DNA of 64,000 nucleotides. It comes from Terebella lapidaria. Its lineage: Eukaryota > Annelida > Polychaeta > Terebellida > Terebellidae. Each line of letters begins with the position of its first letter. Positions within the stretch are counted from its first letter, which is position 1. The notes under the pieces are model-generated. The model had not been told where the DNA came from and made no database searches. It saw only the letters and a list, made by a program, of their open reading frames with translations. Of this stretch, positions 42,721 to 54,474 are shown one piece after another. The stretch covers positions 31,308,165 to 31,372,164 of the forward strand of contig OX424564.1 in the NCBI GenBank assembly GCA_949152475.1, in the 5' to 3' direction. The position numbers were made by a program, and so were the translations under genes.

Positions 42721-45340
42721 CGCAGGGCCTGGCATTCTGCTGAGTGTACAATTTGTTCAGTTCCTAGTCACACTGTCCATGGTGTGCAACCAGGATACAA
42801 CATCACGGTGAGTTCACAATTCGTTTCACTCCCAGCCACGCTGTCCACATAGTGCGTGACCAGGATTTCTATAATTCGATCAGTTCCACTCTTTGTCCTT
42901 GGAGGACGGTTTCTTGGTCGTTGTGCCTTTCTTTTCGGTGGCGTACACTGCGCCCATGACACGATGTCGAACATCGAGGTCGAGGTGGGGCACAATGTCG
43001 CCAATGATTCGCAGTAGGCGGTCGGAGCTGACGGCTTGTGGCTGCTGCTCCAATCAATCAGTTAACTCCTCGATATGGGCCGTCGAAACGTCGAGGTCCT
43101 CGAGAAGTTCTTCATTTCATTGACAAGCATCTCTCCTACAGTCCGTCGCTCCTGCACTAGGCCCAGAGCATATCCGACCACGTACGCGTTGTATTCGGCT
43201 TGTCGAATATGGGAATCAATCGCTCGGGTATACTCGGCTCGAATTGCCCTTGCATGTTGCTGGAACATGTCATCAGCGCGGGCAAGATCTAGCGTGGGGA
43301 GATGGTCCGAGTGGTGCTGTTAAGAGATCCACTCTGTTGGCGACCCGTCGTCGATAACGTCTCCACCAGCGATCATGGGCTGAAAGATCATCGGTTAGTG
43401 TTTCTGTCGACGGGAGATGTATAAATTTTCGCATGTCGGGATTCTCAGCCACGAGGGGTTGTAGTCCGGGGAAGCGTCGACCAAGAAATCGATGGCCCAA
43501 GTCGCAGAAGAACACCCACTCGCTATTAAACTCACCCGAGCCATGTAGTTGAAGGCCTTGGGCTAACTCACGATGAGGAGTTTCTGGATCGTCGGGTGTG
43601 GCAATAGCGATCGTGACGGTATCCTTATCATCCTTGATCGGAATGCTGCGTGGAGCTTCCGGGCACGAGTCGGGTATAAACAGCGGAGCAAGTTCATCGA
43701 TGTTGTACATCGACTCATCTGGCGGGAGGGGGTATGGTGCATCCTGCAACGGGCGCCGGTACCCTGGCGATCGGGTTCTAAGCGTTGAGGTTCTTGGAGT
43801 TGAGACTCCACTCGTTGAGGCGCTACGGGCTGAGGTTCCACTCGCTGGGGTCCCTCACTCGGCTGTAGAGCAGGGAACTCCTCCTCTGTTTTGGGGATGA
43901 GTCCCTCCCGTACCCGGTAATCAGTGTACTTCGATTCGGTGGGCAGTTCCGGTATGACCTTCCGTGGCACCACATCCGAGTATCTCTGTCCAGCGAGGAC
44001 ATTGGACGGCAGTCGAATGTTAGCCACAGTCGGCTGAATCGATTGTGTCAATGTTCGTCGATCGATCTATGTTCGAAAATATATCGTGTGTGGCTTTTTA
44101 AGGCGCACGTCTGGGTTAGTGATCGCCAGATCATTACGCAGTTTTTCCATGCAATCCTCAGCCGCTCGGTCTCTCCCCTCGATCCATTCCAAATGCTCGA
44201 AAACCATCTGGACATGGCGGGCACGATTCGGCGCATACTGCTGGAAGACGTCCAGATGCATTGGCCACATCGCGAACGATAATGTCTGACGTCAGGTCTC
44301 GGTAGGATAGGAACTGAGGCGGGAACTTGTGGCGGTCGAAAGTGTGGGTTGATCTGCATCCCCACGGCACAGAATCCAACATAATGACGAATGAAGCTAT
44401 CATCGGGCCCATACTCTATCCCGAAAAAGAACGGGAGCACTTCGCGGTGTCAGTCGGTCTCCTCGAGTAGGTGTTGGCCCATTTGGTTTCTTGATAACGC
44501 GACATGTCCATCGCCAGTCAGGCACACGTAGAATGAAGCAAACGGTTAGTGATATGACAGAATGTTAACATCCAGGGCGCTGACGCTCACAAACGGTCCC
44601 TTCGATTTGATTTCTGGCCAAACTGGGTCTGGCACGGGTGGTACTTCCATACAGAACAGACACTCGTACACGCCCAATCGCCGTAGAGGTTCCAAAATCG
44701 CCATCTGTACTGATGTCATCGTTGAGGGTAGTCCATAATCGTGTCATTGTCCATACCCGTAAGTACGGTTTCGTCGAGCAGGCGGGATGTTGTTCCAATC
44801 GATGGGGTCTTCTCCAGGCGGTGTGAGTGGCGGTCTCACAGTTGACATCAGTTAGGCCACCTCACGTGACTGGTAACTTGAGCGATGAGAGTTCTCTGAA
44901 GAATCGGGCGATTCCGTCCGGTCTCAGCCATTGTAGACGGACGAGTAGACGGTCCCGCGGACACTGGCTTGGAGGTAGCGGCCTTCGGTTGTGTCGATGG
45001 GAAAGCAATCATTTCGGGTGCAGATTCAACTGGTGCCGGACAAATAGGGGCCTGAGCCACAAAGCGCGCTCCTTCATCAAGCGCTGCGAAACGATTTGGA
45101 TGTTCTGGCACAGCGTTTTCCGGGCCCTGGCCAGAAGCATGTCGCCTTCCATGGCGGGCAAGGCGCTCACTTGCAACGAGGTGGAAATCCTCCCCATCCT
45201 GGTCCATCCGTCAGGATTTCGCTGTCGGGGTGGGCCCAGCATCACCCTCGACATTGTTGTCAAGTTTGATTGGAATGCTCGGGTCATCTCCTCGAGTTAC
45301 AACTTGTATCCGCGCGTTTTGGTTTTCTCCCTCGGTCGTG
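42720..45340 (-). pseudogene. GC-rich broken coding relic, family unknown
   Basis: Several protein-like open stretches lie on the minus strand: about 43273-43749 (with DPETPHRELAQGLQLHG), 43563-44051 (with EEEFPALQPSEGPQRVEPQP), 44158-44440 and 44848-45207 (with NRFAALDEGARF). GC content and codon use differ from the surrounding AT-rich DNA. No family was recognised. The sequence is broken in several places and is treated as a fossil, most likely of a mobile or virus-like element. A host pseudogene is the alternative. Confidence 0.4.
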
Positions 45341-45984
45341 ACTGACCGCTCGTTAGAAGCCGTTAAGTCTATCGTGTTCGAGTTGCCTTTAACATGTTAA
45401 TCGCCATTGCCGGCTATCACTTGACGCTGAGAAATTCCTACGATTTGTTATCACGAGTTCACGGCCAGTTGCTTACAATTATTCGGCCAAACTGTCTATT
45501 AAATGTCGCTAAGTTATATCCACTCGTAATGTCTATCAGTTCACAACAAACAATGACTTTAACAGCACAATCGAAGAAATTGATAAGCCGTAGCAAAATG
45601 TCCGTTTTATCGCCTCGATAAACTTCTCCAGAATGACCTACATTCACTGTAAGCAGTCTATTGTCTATAGCGTATCAGTGCACAGCGGGGGGGGGGGGGG
45701 GGGGGAGGATTACGTTTTACTGTGTGAAGTCTGTATCCTTCTCTGGCTTGCTTGCCAGTCCATCACGGTGGGGGATAGCCACTCTCCGCCCAGTTTTCCT
45801 TATACGCTGTACTATCCCAGGATTACACACCCCTTTCATATCACTGTATATACTAGCTGCATACAAATTACGGGACTTTTCTGTCCGGCCAGGCTCTAAT
45901 GTCTGTAGTAGGGGATTTTAATGTGGGTGCCGTGGGTGGCTTATAAGTTTACACACGTCCCGGTTTTCTTTGTAAACTCTATTT
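45340..45984. other. No gene seen; long G-run
   Basis: Contains a G-run at about 45688-45704. Short open frames exist but none looks like a protein. Confidence 0.5.
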
Positions 45985-46955
45985 TTAAAAGTCCGGTAAC
46001 CTATTGCCGTGGCGTTGCGTCCGTCGTCGTCGTCGTCCATCGTCGTCCGTCGTCGTCCGTCAACATTAATATCTTCAAAGTTTACGATCGAATCTGCCTG
46101 AAATTTTGCACAAGAATGCCTAAAAATATTACGAGAGGGAGGTATTTTTTAGTTTTTTTATTTTCGCATTTTTTCAAAAATGGCGGCCATTTTTACCTTT
46201 GTGACGTGTATGAGTTTTGTTGCCCTTGAATCACCGATTTCCGTGTGGTGGCCATTTTGAACTTTTGGCGAGTCGGCGAAAAAAAAATTTTTTCGCCCCA
46301 AATCGCATTACTCTCCATTTTGGGCCATTTATAGGCAAAAAAAATTTCACCCTTTGAAAAAAATTTTGGACTCATTCTTCATAATGGGAGCTGTTAGGAC
46401 TGTACTCATAAAACACTTGAAGATAGAGCTTAGAAATTGGCACTTTCAAATGGGAAATCATATATGGCGACTCGTGTGGTGACCTTGAATTTGACCTTCG
46501 ATGACCTTGAATGGTCAAAACAGCCATTTTGGGGTCGAAAAATGCCCAGATTTGCCTCTATAGATGGAATGCTTGCAGATAGAGCCCATGTTTGCATTAT
46601 GAACATTTAGGAAGACATATATGGCACAACTAATGATGACCTTGAACTTGACGTCAGATGACCTTGAGTGCCAAATGTCTGACTCGGAATGTGTAAATTG
46701 ACCTGAGCGACCTGAACGATCCCACCCAGATATATCTTTGTATTAAGAAACATACAGAATATCAAATACCACACACATACATGTAATGGTGACATCGAAG
46801 TTCACACGGATGACCTTGATTGGTAGATCTCAAGGTCATATGTTCTCACTGCGAACCTTGATTGGTAAATCTCAAGGTCTTTTACCTGCCAATGCTGCCA
46901 TGGCCAAACCAAAATTGTCCGGTAACCTATCTTAGCCTTTAAGCTAATTTTAGAG
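45985..46955 (-). mobile_element. GGTTACCGGAC-family element, inverted copy
   Basis: It is bounded by GTCCGGTAACCTATTGCCG at the left and GTCCGGTAACCTATCTTAGC at the right. Behind the left end is a CGTCGTCGTC trinucleotide tract and then TTTTTTCAAAAATGGCGGCC. The same sequence occurs inverted at 53075-53290 and again at 53290-53483. It has no coding capacity. It interrupts the upstream end of the second LINE. Confidence 0.7.
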
Positions 46956-47611
46956 TTAATAGGGGAAAAGAAGTAAGGGTGGTATTTCTAGACATAACTA
47001 AAGCTTTCGATCGCGTGGCATAAATGCCTTCTATTCAAACTTGAAAAACTAGGGATAGGGGGTGCGCTATTGGAATGGTTGTCAGATTACTTATTTTGTC
47101 GACAACAACATGTAGTCGTAACGGCCAGTCCTCGAATTGGTCAAATATATCCGCTGGTGTTCCTCAGAGATCTGTTCTAGGGCCTTCGTTATTTTTAATT
47201 TTCATAAGCGACATCACATTTGTTATAGAACATTGTAGTATTCGTCTTATTTTACAACTTTATTTATAGAAGTTGATAACAGAAACGATGCTGCAACCTT
47301 GTTAAACCGTGATCTCGAATCCATTAGTGCGTGGTCGAAGCAGTAGTTGATATCTTTCAGTGCGACAAAAACTGAAGGTTTAATTGTATCCAATAAGTCC
47401 GGCTTGAATATGCACCCGCCTCTCATCTTAGATGAGGTCCATATCACGGAAGTGTCACAACACAAACATGTGGGTGTAACCCTCTCCAGGGATCTGCAAT
47501 GGTCAAGTCATATTTCCAATCTTGCAAACAACGCTCAGAAGTTATTGAATCGTCTTCAGCTATTCAAATTCAAACTCGATCGGAAGTCTTTGGAACAAGT
47601 TTATATCTAAA
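46955..47611 (+). pseudogene. Second LINE, RT fragment (left part)
   Basis: Degraded RT blocks are recognisable on the plus strand: VVFLDITKAFDRVWH, then ISAGVPQRSVLGPSLFLIF, then VSQHKHVGVTLSRDLQWSSH. The LINE stops abruptly at about 47604 where the repeat nest begins, and it resumes at 53484 with IRPTIEYADVVWSG. The parts are old: stops and frame changes are frequent. The group is CR1/Jockey/I-like. Confidence 0.85.
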
Positions 47612-47799
47612 AATTAGCCCAAGGGCTGAGAAAGGTTACCGAACAATATACATTTTAGATATTAGCCTTTTGTCTAGTGACCTTGAAAATAAAGTCACCG
47701 ATAAATTCAAGGCCATGAAATTTTCAACAAATATATCACTTCTAGTATGTCCACAATAAATTCCTAAGCTGTAAAGTCGATAATAAGTGAGACATTAGC

Positions 47800-49100
47800 C
47801 ATTCTGTGATGTGACCTTGAAAATGAGGTCAAAGTTCAAGTTCAAGGTCATGAAAATATTCAGTATATATCATTCCTCTATATTCGCAATTGATTCCTAT
47901 GCTGTAAATGTAAGTATCAATCTATCACCACCAATACAATCAGATTTTGATGATGCCAATAAGAAACGTAAAATACTACATTTTGCAATAGAAACAAACA
48001 AAGCCCGACCAAACAGTTTATCCAAAGACACACTGGCGTCTTCAGGGGCAGACAATGTGTTAAATGTAGTTGTTTCTACTGTACACCAGATGGAATTAGT
48101 ATACAACTGCCCAACAACCTATGAAAATAATTTAGAAATCCGAATCTAAACGCATGGAATAGATACATGACAAGTACAAAAGTACCCAATCACAAGCCCG
48201 AAGGCTACTGAGTTGATGGTATCATCGGGGACAGATTTAACGTCCGCCAGCAGTGACACCGACTCAGTGGTATAAATGTAAGTATCAATCTATTACCACC
48301 AATACAATCAAACTTTAATGATGCCAATAAGAAACGTAAAATACAACAATTTGCAATAGAAACAATGCCCGACCAAATAGTTTATCCAAAGACACACTGG
48401 CGTCATCAGGGGCAGATGTAAAGATGATAATAAGCGATATATTAGCCATTTTGTTCTCTGACCTAGAAAATGAGATCAAAGGTCAAATTCTAGATCACCA
48501 AAATATTCAGCATACATCATTTCCTATATATTCACTATGGACCCCTAAGCTGTAAATTTGATAATAAGCGAGATCTAAGCCATTTTGTATTCTGACCTTG
48601 AAAATAAAATGACTAACCTTGAAATTTAGGTCAAGGGTCAAATTCTAGGTCACGAGAATATTCAGCATATATCATTTCCTATATGTTCACAATTGATTCC
48701 TAAGCCGTAAAGTCGATAATAAGCGAGATATTAGCAATTTTGTCCTGTGACCTTGGAAATGAGGTCAAAGGTCAAATTCAAGGTCACGAGAATATTCAGC
48801 ATATATCATTTCCTATATGTTCACAATTGATTCCTAAGCTGTAAAGTCGATATTAAGCGAGGTATTATCCATTTCGTCCTGTGACCTTGAAAATGAGGCC
48901 AAAGGTCAAATTCAAGGTCACGAGAATATTCAGCATATATCATTTCCTATATGTTCACAATAGATTCCTAAGCTGTAAAGTCGATAATAAGCGAGATATT
49001 AGCCATTTTGTCCTGTGACCTTGAAAATGAGGTCAAAGGTCAGATTCAAGGTCACGAGAATATTCAGCATATATCATTTCCTATATGTCCACAATTGATT
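47800..49100 (+). repeat. 134-bp satellite carrying DR1 nuclear-receptor motifs
   Basis: Tandem units have a strict 134-bp period (anchors 48762, 48896 and 49030), each with TGACCTTGAAAATGAGGTCA and AATTCAAGGTCACGAGAAT. Most contain AGGTCAAAGGTCA, a perfect DR1 pair of nuclear-receptor half sites, plus TCAAGGTCA, an extended monomer site. Further units lie at about 49376-49420 and 52530-52760. A 365-bp repeat interrupts the series at 47911-48418. Confidence 0.85.
47911..48418 (+). repeat. 365-bp repeat, one full and one partial copy
   Basis: The unit starts TAAGTATCAATCTATTACCA, runs through GACACACTGGCGTC and TGTACACC and ends GACACCGACTCAGTG. A full copy is 47911-48278 and a partial copy is 48279-48418. 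More copies lie at 49863-51252 (interrupted by a transposon), 51253-51613 and about 51614-51690. One copy has a short open frame (with FDDANKKRKILHFAIETN), which may be the relic of a multi-copy gene exon. Confidence 0.8.
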
Positions 49101-49102
49101 TC

Positions 49103-49862
49103 TAGTCTCTAATCTCAATATTAAGTGAGATATTAGGCTTAATGTGTCCCATTATAAAGCATATGAAAATTTAACATGGGAAAGTCACATCTGGGCCGAG
49201 TTTGGGCCCAAAATGGCCCACTTCGAGTGATTCAAGCGCAACGAAGTTTATACATGTCACAGAAGTACATATGAGGAGTGTTATGCATCAATAAGAAAAA
49301 AAGTTACTGAACAGATTTTGAGAAAACGACCATCAAAGTCCAAAATTAGCCATTTTCGACGAGAACGGCCGCTATGACCTTGAAACCAAGGTCAGAGGTC
49401 AAATTCAAGGTCACGAGAATATTCAGCATATATCATTTCCTATATGTCCACAATTGATTACTAGTCTCTAATCTCAATATTAAGTGAGATATTAGGCTTA
49501 ATGTGTCCCTTTATAAAGCATAGGAGAATTTAACATGGGAAAGTCCCATTTGGGCCGAGTATGGGCCAAAATAGCCCACTTCGAGCGATTCAAGCGCGAC
49601 GAAATTCATAGACATCATAGGAGTACATATGAGGAGTGTTATGTATTAAAAAGAAAAAAAGTTACTGAACAGATTTTGAGAAAATGGCCGCCAAAGTCCA
49701 AAATTGGCCGATTTTCGACAAAAACGGCCGCCATTTTGAAAAAATTAGCCCAAGGGCTAAGACAGGTTACCGGACAAAATATGTTTTATATTCCTGTGAC
49801 CTTGAAAATAAGGTCACTGGTCAAAATGCAAAGTCATGAGAATATCCAGCAAACATGTATAT
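49103..49862 (+). repeat. Composite repeat with GGCCATTTT motifs
   Basis: The text TATTAAGTGAGATATTAGGC through ATGAGGAGTGTTATG is repeated at 49110-49370, 49465-49735 and 52755-53000. Near 49740 lies a GGTTACCGGAC-type start (AAAATTAGCCCAAGGGCT). Frames over it are not protein-like. Confidence 0.7.
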
Positions 49863-50054
49863 GTAAGTATCAATCTATTACAACCAATAGTCAGATTTTG
49901 ATGATGCCAAAAACAAACGTAAAATAAAACATTTTGGAATAGAAACAAAGCCCGACCAAATAGTTTATCCAAAGACACACTGGTGTCATCAGGGGCAGAC
50001 AGTGTGTTAAATGTAGTTGTTTCTACTGTACACCTGATGGAATTAGTATACAAC

Positions 50055-51074
50055 TAGCATGACAACACCTTTCTGAAATATTGGGTCTACATGGTCATAC
50101 AATACATCAAAAGAAAGCTTGAAGCTTCAGGAAAACAAATATGTAACAAAATTGACCGTAGGGATTGATGCAAAGGTGCTAGAGCATTTCAAAGAGGGGT
50201 ACCGTCAGGTCCTTCTGAAGACAAAAATTAAGGGAAAGTCCAAAAAAGTGAAGCTCGCTGTTTACACGCAAACAAAACGTGATAATACATATTTCAGGGC
50301 TTGAAAATATTCAATATTAATTACTTTACACATTGCAACATCATACACACTAAAAATATATGACGTTGGTGGTGATCATTGTGCCCAAAGTTGTCAAATT
50401 TGCCCTCATCAGGCCATTAGAAGTAGAACAAATGATCACTGAAGCCATTTCTGACAAAATTCTAGTCACAAAAAATTGTTTTATTTGTAGCAAAATGTCC
50501 AAGGTACTCCTTTACTGTAATGTTATCAAAAGGTCAATAAAAAAATCTTTAGAGATATGCCCAAAATAGAATTTTTCTCTGATGTCTCCAAAAAACGATA
50601 GCCAAGCTTGTTTACATGGGCGATAATAGGGGCTTCGAGTGCCAACCAATACTAAACAGATGGCGGAAGTGCAGATAAAACACGACAGGCCCTTCATTTT
50701 GAAGCAATTTCCCAAGCAGTACGGGGGTTTATGATTGAAATATTGTTATGTTATGAAAGAAAAAACATTAATTCACAAATTAAACCATGTATGATCGGCG
50801 ACAAGAAGTTTTAACTTGTTTTTTGGAGTGAAAAATAACTTTGAGCTGAACTTTCACCTCCAAAATTGGGTCAGATCTCAAAACGAGGGCTCTTGTCACC
50901 TAGGCCGATGTCTAACCTTTCCATACATACCAAATATGCTATGTAAAAGACATTCTGATTGGTCGAAAATGACCGTAATATGACCCCACCCAAACCGGGT
51001 TCAACGAGCTTCACTTTTTTCGCTCCCGCGAAAAACTGCTTGCGCGCGCCGCCTAGCGGAGTGTTGTCATGCTA
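50055..51074. mobile_element. 1020-bp non-autonomous DNA transposon
   Basis: It has perfect 12-bp terminal inverted repeats TAGCATGACAAC and GTTGTCATGCTA, flanked by a 7-bp (or 8-bp, if one terminal base is assigned to the target) duplication ATACAAC. Uninterrupted sister copies of the 365-bp repeat (about 48100 and 51436) read GTATACAACTGCCC, the exact empty site. The ends and duplication length fit the hAT superfamily best. Short frames inside do not resemble a transposase. Confidence 0.85.
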
Positions 51075-51870
51075 ATACAACTGCCCACAACCTATGAAAA
51101 TAATTTAGAAATCTGAAACAAACCCCATCGAATATATATATATGACGAGTACATAAGTACCTAATCACAAGCCAGAAAACTACTGAATTGATGGTATCCT
51201 CGGGGACAGATTCAACGTCCGCCAACAGTGACACCGACTCAGTAATATGAATGTAAGTATCAATCTATTACCACCAATAGTCAGATTTTGATGATGCCAA
51301 AAACAAACGTAAAATAGAACATTTTGGAATAGAAACAAGCCCGACTAAATAGTTTATCCAAAGACACACTGGCGTCATCAGGGGCAGACAGTGTGTTAAA
51401 TGTAGTTGTTTCTACTGTACACCTGATGGAATTAGTATACAACTGCCCAACAACCTATGAAAATAATTTAGAAATCTGAAACAAGCCCCATGGAATAGAT
51501 ATATGACAAATACATAAGTACCTAATCACAAGCCAGAAGGCTACTGAGTTGATGGTATCCTCGGGGACAGATTCAACGTCCGCCAGCAGTGACACTGACT
51601 CAGTGATATGAAAGTAAGTATCAATTTATTACCACCAATAGTCAGATTTTGATGATGCCAAAAACAAACGTAAAATAGAACATTTTGGAATCCCGATATG
51701 TCCATTGTTTGCTAAGCTGTAAATTCAATAACAAGTAAAACAAAATAGCAATTTTGTTCCATGACCTTGAAAATAAGGTCGAAGGTCGAATCAATGGTCA
51801 TCAAAATATTTGGCATGTACACATCATTCCCCATAGGTGCACAACTGATTCCTAAGCTGTAAAGTCAATA
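51075..51870 (+). repeat. 365-bp repeat copies and satellite remnants
   Basis: It holds the right part of the transposon-split copy (to 51252), a full copy (51253-51613) and a partial one (to about 51690). A diverged satellite unit with TGACCTTGAAAATAAGGTC follows. Confidence 0.8.
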
Positions 51871-51874
51871 ATAA

Positions 51875-52480
51875 ATAGGGCCTGCACGATTAATGGGTTA
51901 ACCGCCGACGGCTAGCATTTTTTTAATAACCGCGAATAACCGGCTGTTAAATCTCCAAACGATTAACCGGTTAACCGTCAAACACCGGTTAACTGTCTTT
52001 TATAACCTTGATCAGTGATCACCAAACCGTCTGCTCATGCTCCTGAGGCATGCTTTTGAGGGCATTTAAACTCGTTAACTTTGTCGCCATGGGGCCATAA
52101 AGCAATCTGTGGTTTGTTGCGGTCGCGTGGATGCGTGCCACCTGTTAAAGGGATTGTGTGTGCATCTTTCACAGATACACAGGCTCGCGGCCTTCTCTCA
52201 TATTAATACCGAAATTAACGAAGTTAAATAGGGGAAATACAAGTTTTCTTAAATGAAACATAAAGACACCTACACACACATAGACATATAAAGCAATCAA
52301 AACCATTCGGGGGACGTATTAAGAAGTGAACCCCAAACACTTCGCCTCTGGCTTACCTTCGAATGGTAAGGATTGTATATGTGAAAGAATGTGCAATGTC
52401 AGGTATAACGCAATCAGAACTGGAAAGAGAACATATATTCAGTAATATGCAAAATATGTACAGTTAATACATCTGTAAAA
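51875..52480. repeat. Insertion rich in GGTTAACCG motifs
   Basis: The left end reads GGGCCTGCACGATTAATGGG, then several GGTTAACCG and CCGGTTAACTG motifs. GCACGATTAAT at an end is reminiscent of some hAT families, but no matching right terminus was found, so the element type stays open. The rest is unrecognised. Confidence 0.45.
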
Positions 52481-53074
52481 ACGACCGTCAAAGTCCAAAA
52501 TTGGCCATTTTTCGACGAAAACGGCCGCTCTGACCTTGAAACCGAGGTCAGAGGTCAAATTCAAGGTCACGAGAATATTCAGCATATATCATTTCCTATA
52601 TGTTCACAATTGATTCCTAAGCTGTAAAGTCGATAATAAGCGAGATATTAGCCATTTTGTGCTCTGACCTTGAACCCGAGGTCAAAGGTCAAATTCAAGG
52701 TCACGACAATGTTCGGCATATATCATTTCCTATATGTCCACAATTGAATACTAGTCTCTAATCTCAATATTAAGTGAGATATTATGGCTTAATGTGTCCC
52801 ATTATAAAGCATAGGAGAATTTAACATGGGAAAGTCCCATTTGGGCCGAGTTTGGGCCCAAAATGGCCCACTTTGAGCGATTCAAGGGCAACGAAATTTA
52901 TACAGGTCACAGGGGTACATATGAGGAGTGTTATGCATCAATACAAAAAAAAAGTTACTGAACAGATTTTGAGAAAACGACCGTCAAAGTCCAAAATTGG
53001 CCATTTTTCGACGAAAACGGCCGCTCTGACCTTGAAACCGAGGTCCAAAATCAGGCATTTTTCGACGAAAACGG

Positions 53075-53489
53075 CCGACATTTTGAAAAAAATGCGAAAA
53101 TCAAAAAACTAAAAAATACCTCCCTCTCGAAATATTTTTAGGCATTTTTGTGCAAAATTTCAGAAAAATTCGTCTGTAAACAAAAAAGATAAAAATGTTA
53201 ACAGACGGACGACGGACGACGGACGGACGGACGGACGGACGGACGACGGACGCAACGCCATGGCAATAGGTTATCGGACCATAGGTCCGGTAACCTAAAA
53301 ATTGCGAAAATAAAAAAAACTAAAAAATACCTCCTTCTTGAATTTTTTTTGTGCATTTTTGTGCAAAATTTCAGAAAGATTGGTCCGTAAACAAAAAAGA
53401 TAAAAATGTGGACGACGCCGACGCCGACGCCGACGCCGGACGCAACGCCATGCCAATAGGTTAGCGGACCAAAGGTTCGGTAACCTAAA
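53075..53489 (+). repeat. Two GGTTACCGGAC-family right ends with microsatellites
   Basis: Two direct copies (53075-53290 and 53290-53489) run AAAATGCGAAAAT, CTAAAAAATACCTCC, then GACGGACGGACGG or GACGCCGACGCC tracts, then CGCAACGCCATG. Each closes in a near-perfect palindrome (GGTTATCGGACC-ATA-GGTCCGGTAACC). The element at 45985 carries the same end inverted. Confidence 0.8.
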
Positions 53490-53692
53490 AATTCGTCCTA
53501 CTATTGAATATGCAGATGTTGTATGGTCAGGGGCTACTCAGAGGGATATTTCCAAGCTTGATAGAGTTCAAATCGAAGCTGCACGAATCGTAACAGGTGC
53601 AACTGCGCGCTGCAGTACCGCGGCAATGCTGGGCGAAGTTAACTGGAATTAGCTACTGGTCCCATTGTTCTCCAGAGGTCGATAACTAACTT
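53484..53692 (+). pseudogene. Second LINE, RT-thumb fragment
   Basis: IRPTIEYADVVWSGATQR, then LDRVQIEAARIVTGA, is the conserved post-palm region of CR1/Jockey-type RTs. It continues the fragment ending at 47604 and is broken off at about 53692 by the next insertion. Confidence 0.85.
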
Positions 53693-53860
53693 ATACACCC
53701 GCTAGCAGGTATATAACTAACAACAATATAGCCAGTAGCTTCGGTGAATTAGAATATTATGAAACCTCGCGGCTTCGCCGCTCGGTCCATAATATTCTAA
53801 TTCACCTCACGCTCAGTGTATATCTATTACTTCACTCTCTGAATGCCGAAGACGAGGTAA
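53692..53860. repeat. Insertion with a perfect 19-bp hairpin
   Basis: GGTGAATTAGAATATTATG (53743-53761) and its exact complement (53788-53806) form a stem of 19 bp. The loop itself contains GCGGC-TTC-GCCGC. The sequence lies between two LINE parts and next to the MITE at 53861. Confidence 0.8.
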
Positions 53861-54471
53861 ATGGTCCTTTTCACAGACCCCTCTGTTGGCAAACTCCGTA
53901 GTTCAAACTGACCAATCACAGCTGCGCGCAATCTTCGGAAATCTGGTGGAAATCCCAGCCTGACCACGTGTAGCAAAACTACTCATAATGTCGTGTGATA
54001 CGCATGATATAGTGTTCGGGCCAAAAAGAAACCTAACATTATGTGACAATCGCATATATATCGAGAAAAAAATACCTGTAAACCCATCCCTTCCCCCGAT
54101 GAGACCAACCTTGCCCGTAAAATCATTTTGAGTAGCCAGAAATATATGTTTACAAACACAGCGGGAGGATCACCATGGTCACTCGCCCGTGTTTCCCTTA
54201 CTGGGATTTCCCCAATACTGTGTTGACATTCTGACCAAACTCGCATCGCCCGTTTTTGGTGATCAATTGGCTAAGAAATCCTTATTTCCATTTACAGCCT
54301 TGTTGCAGATAATGGGGCATCTGGGTTAAATATAATCTGTATTGCCGTCTATGATGAGAAAATGTGCGATAAACTGAACACTGCGGATTTGTTTATTACC
54401 GTTACTGCGCGCAGCTGTGATTGGTCGGCACTCTCGTGACCAGTGGCGGGAAATTCTGTGAATAGGACCAT
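53861..54471. mobile_element. 611-bp MITE, TAA target (PIF/Harbinger-like)
   Basis: The left end ATGGTCCTTTTCACAGA and the right end TCTGTGAATAGGACCAT are inverted repeats with one or two mismatches. A second inverted pair, GACCAATCACAGCTGCGCGC and its complement, lies just inside. The flanking TAA on both sides (53858-53860 and 54472-54474) fits the TWA target of PIF/Harbinger elements. No transposase is seen. Confidence 0.8.
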
Positions 54472-54474
54472 TAA

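Larger units (their letters stand above)
47604..53489 (+). mobile_element. 5.9-kb nest of repeats inserted in the second LINE
   Basis: The left edge is CTAAAAATT followed by AGCCCAAGGGCTGAG and AAAGGTTACCG. The right edge is GGTTCGGTAACC followed by CTAAAAATT. The LINE reading continues on both sides. The 9-bp CTAAAAATT could be a target duplication, or part of the element ends, because other copies also have AAAAATTAGCCC. Inside are a 134-bp satellite, a 365-bp repeat, a 1020-bp transposon and GGTTACCGGAC-type ends at about 49740, 53280 and 53465. No intact transposase is seen. Confidence 0.75.
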
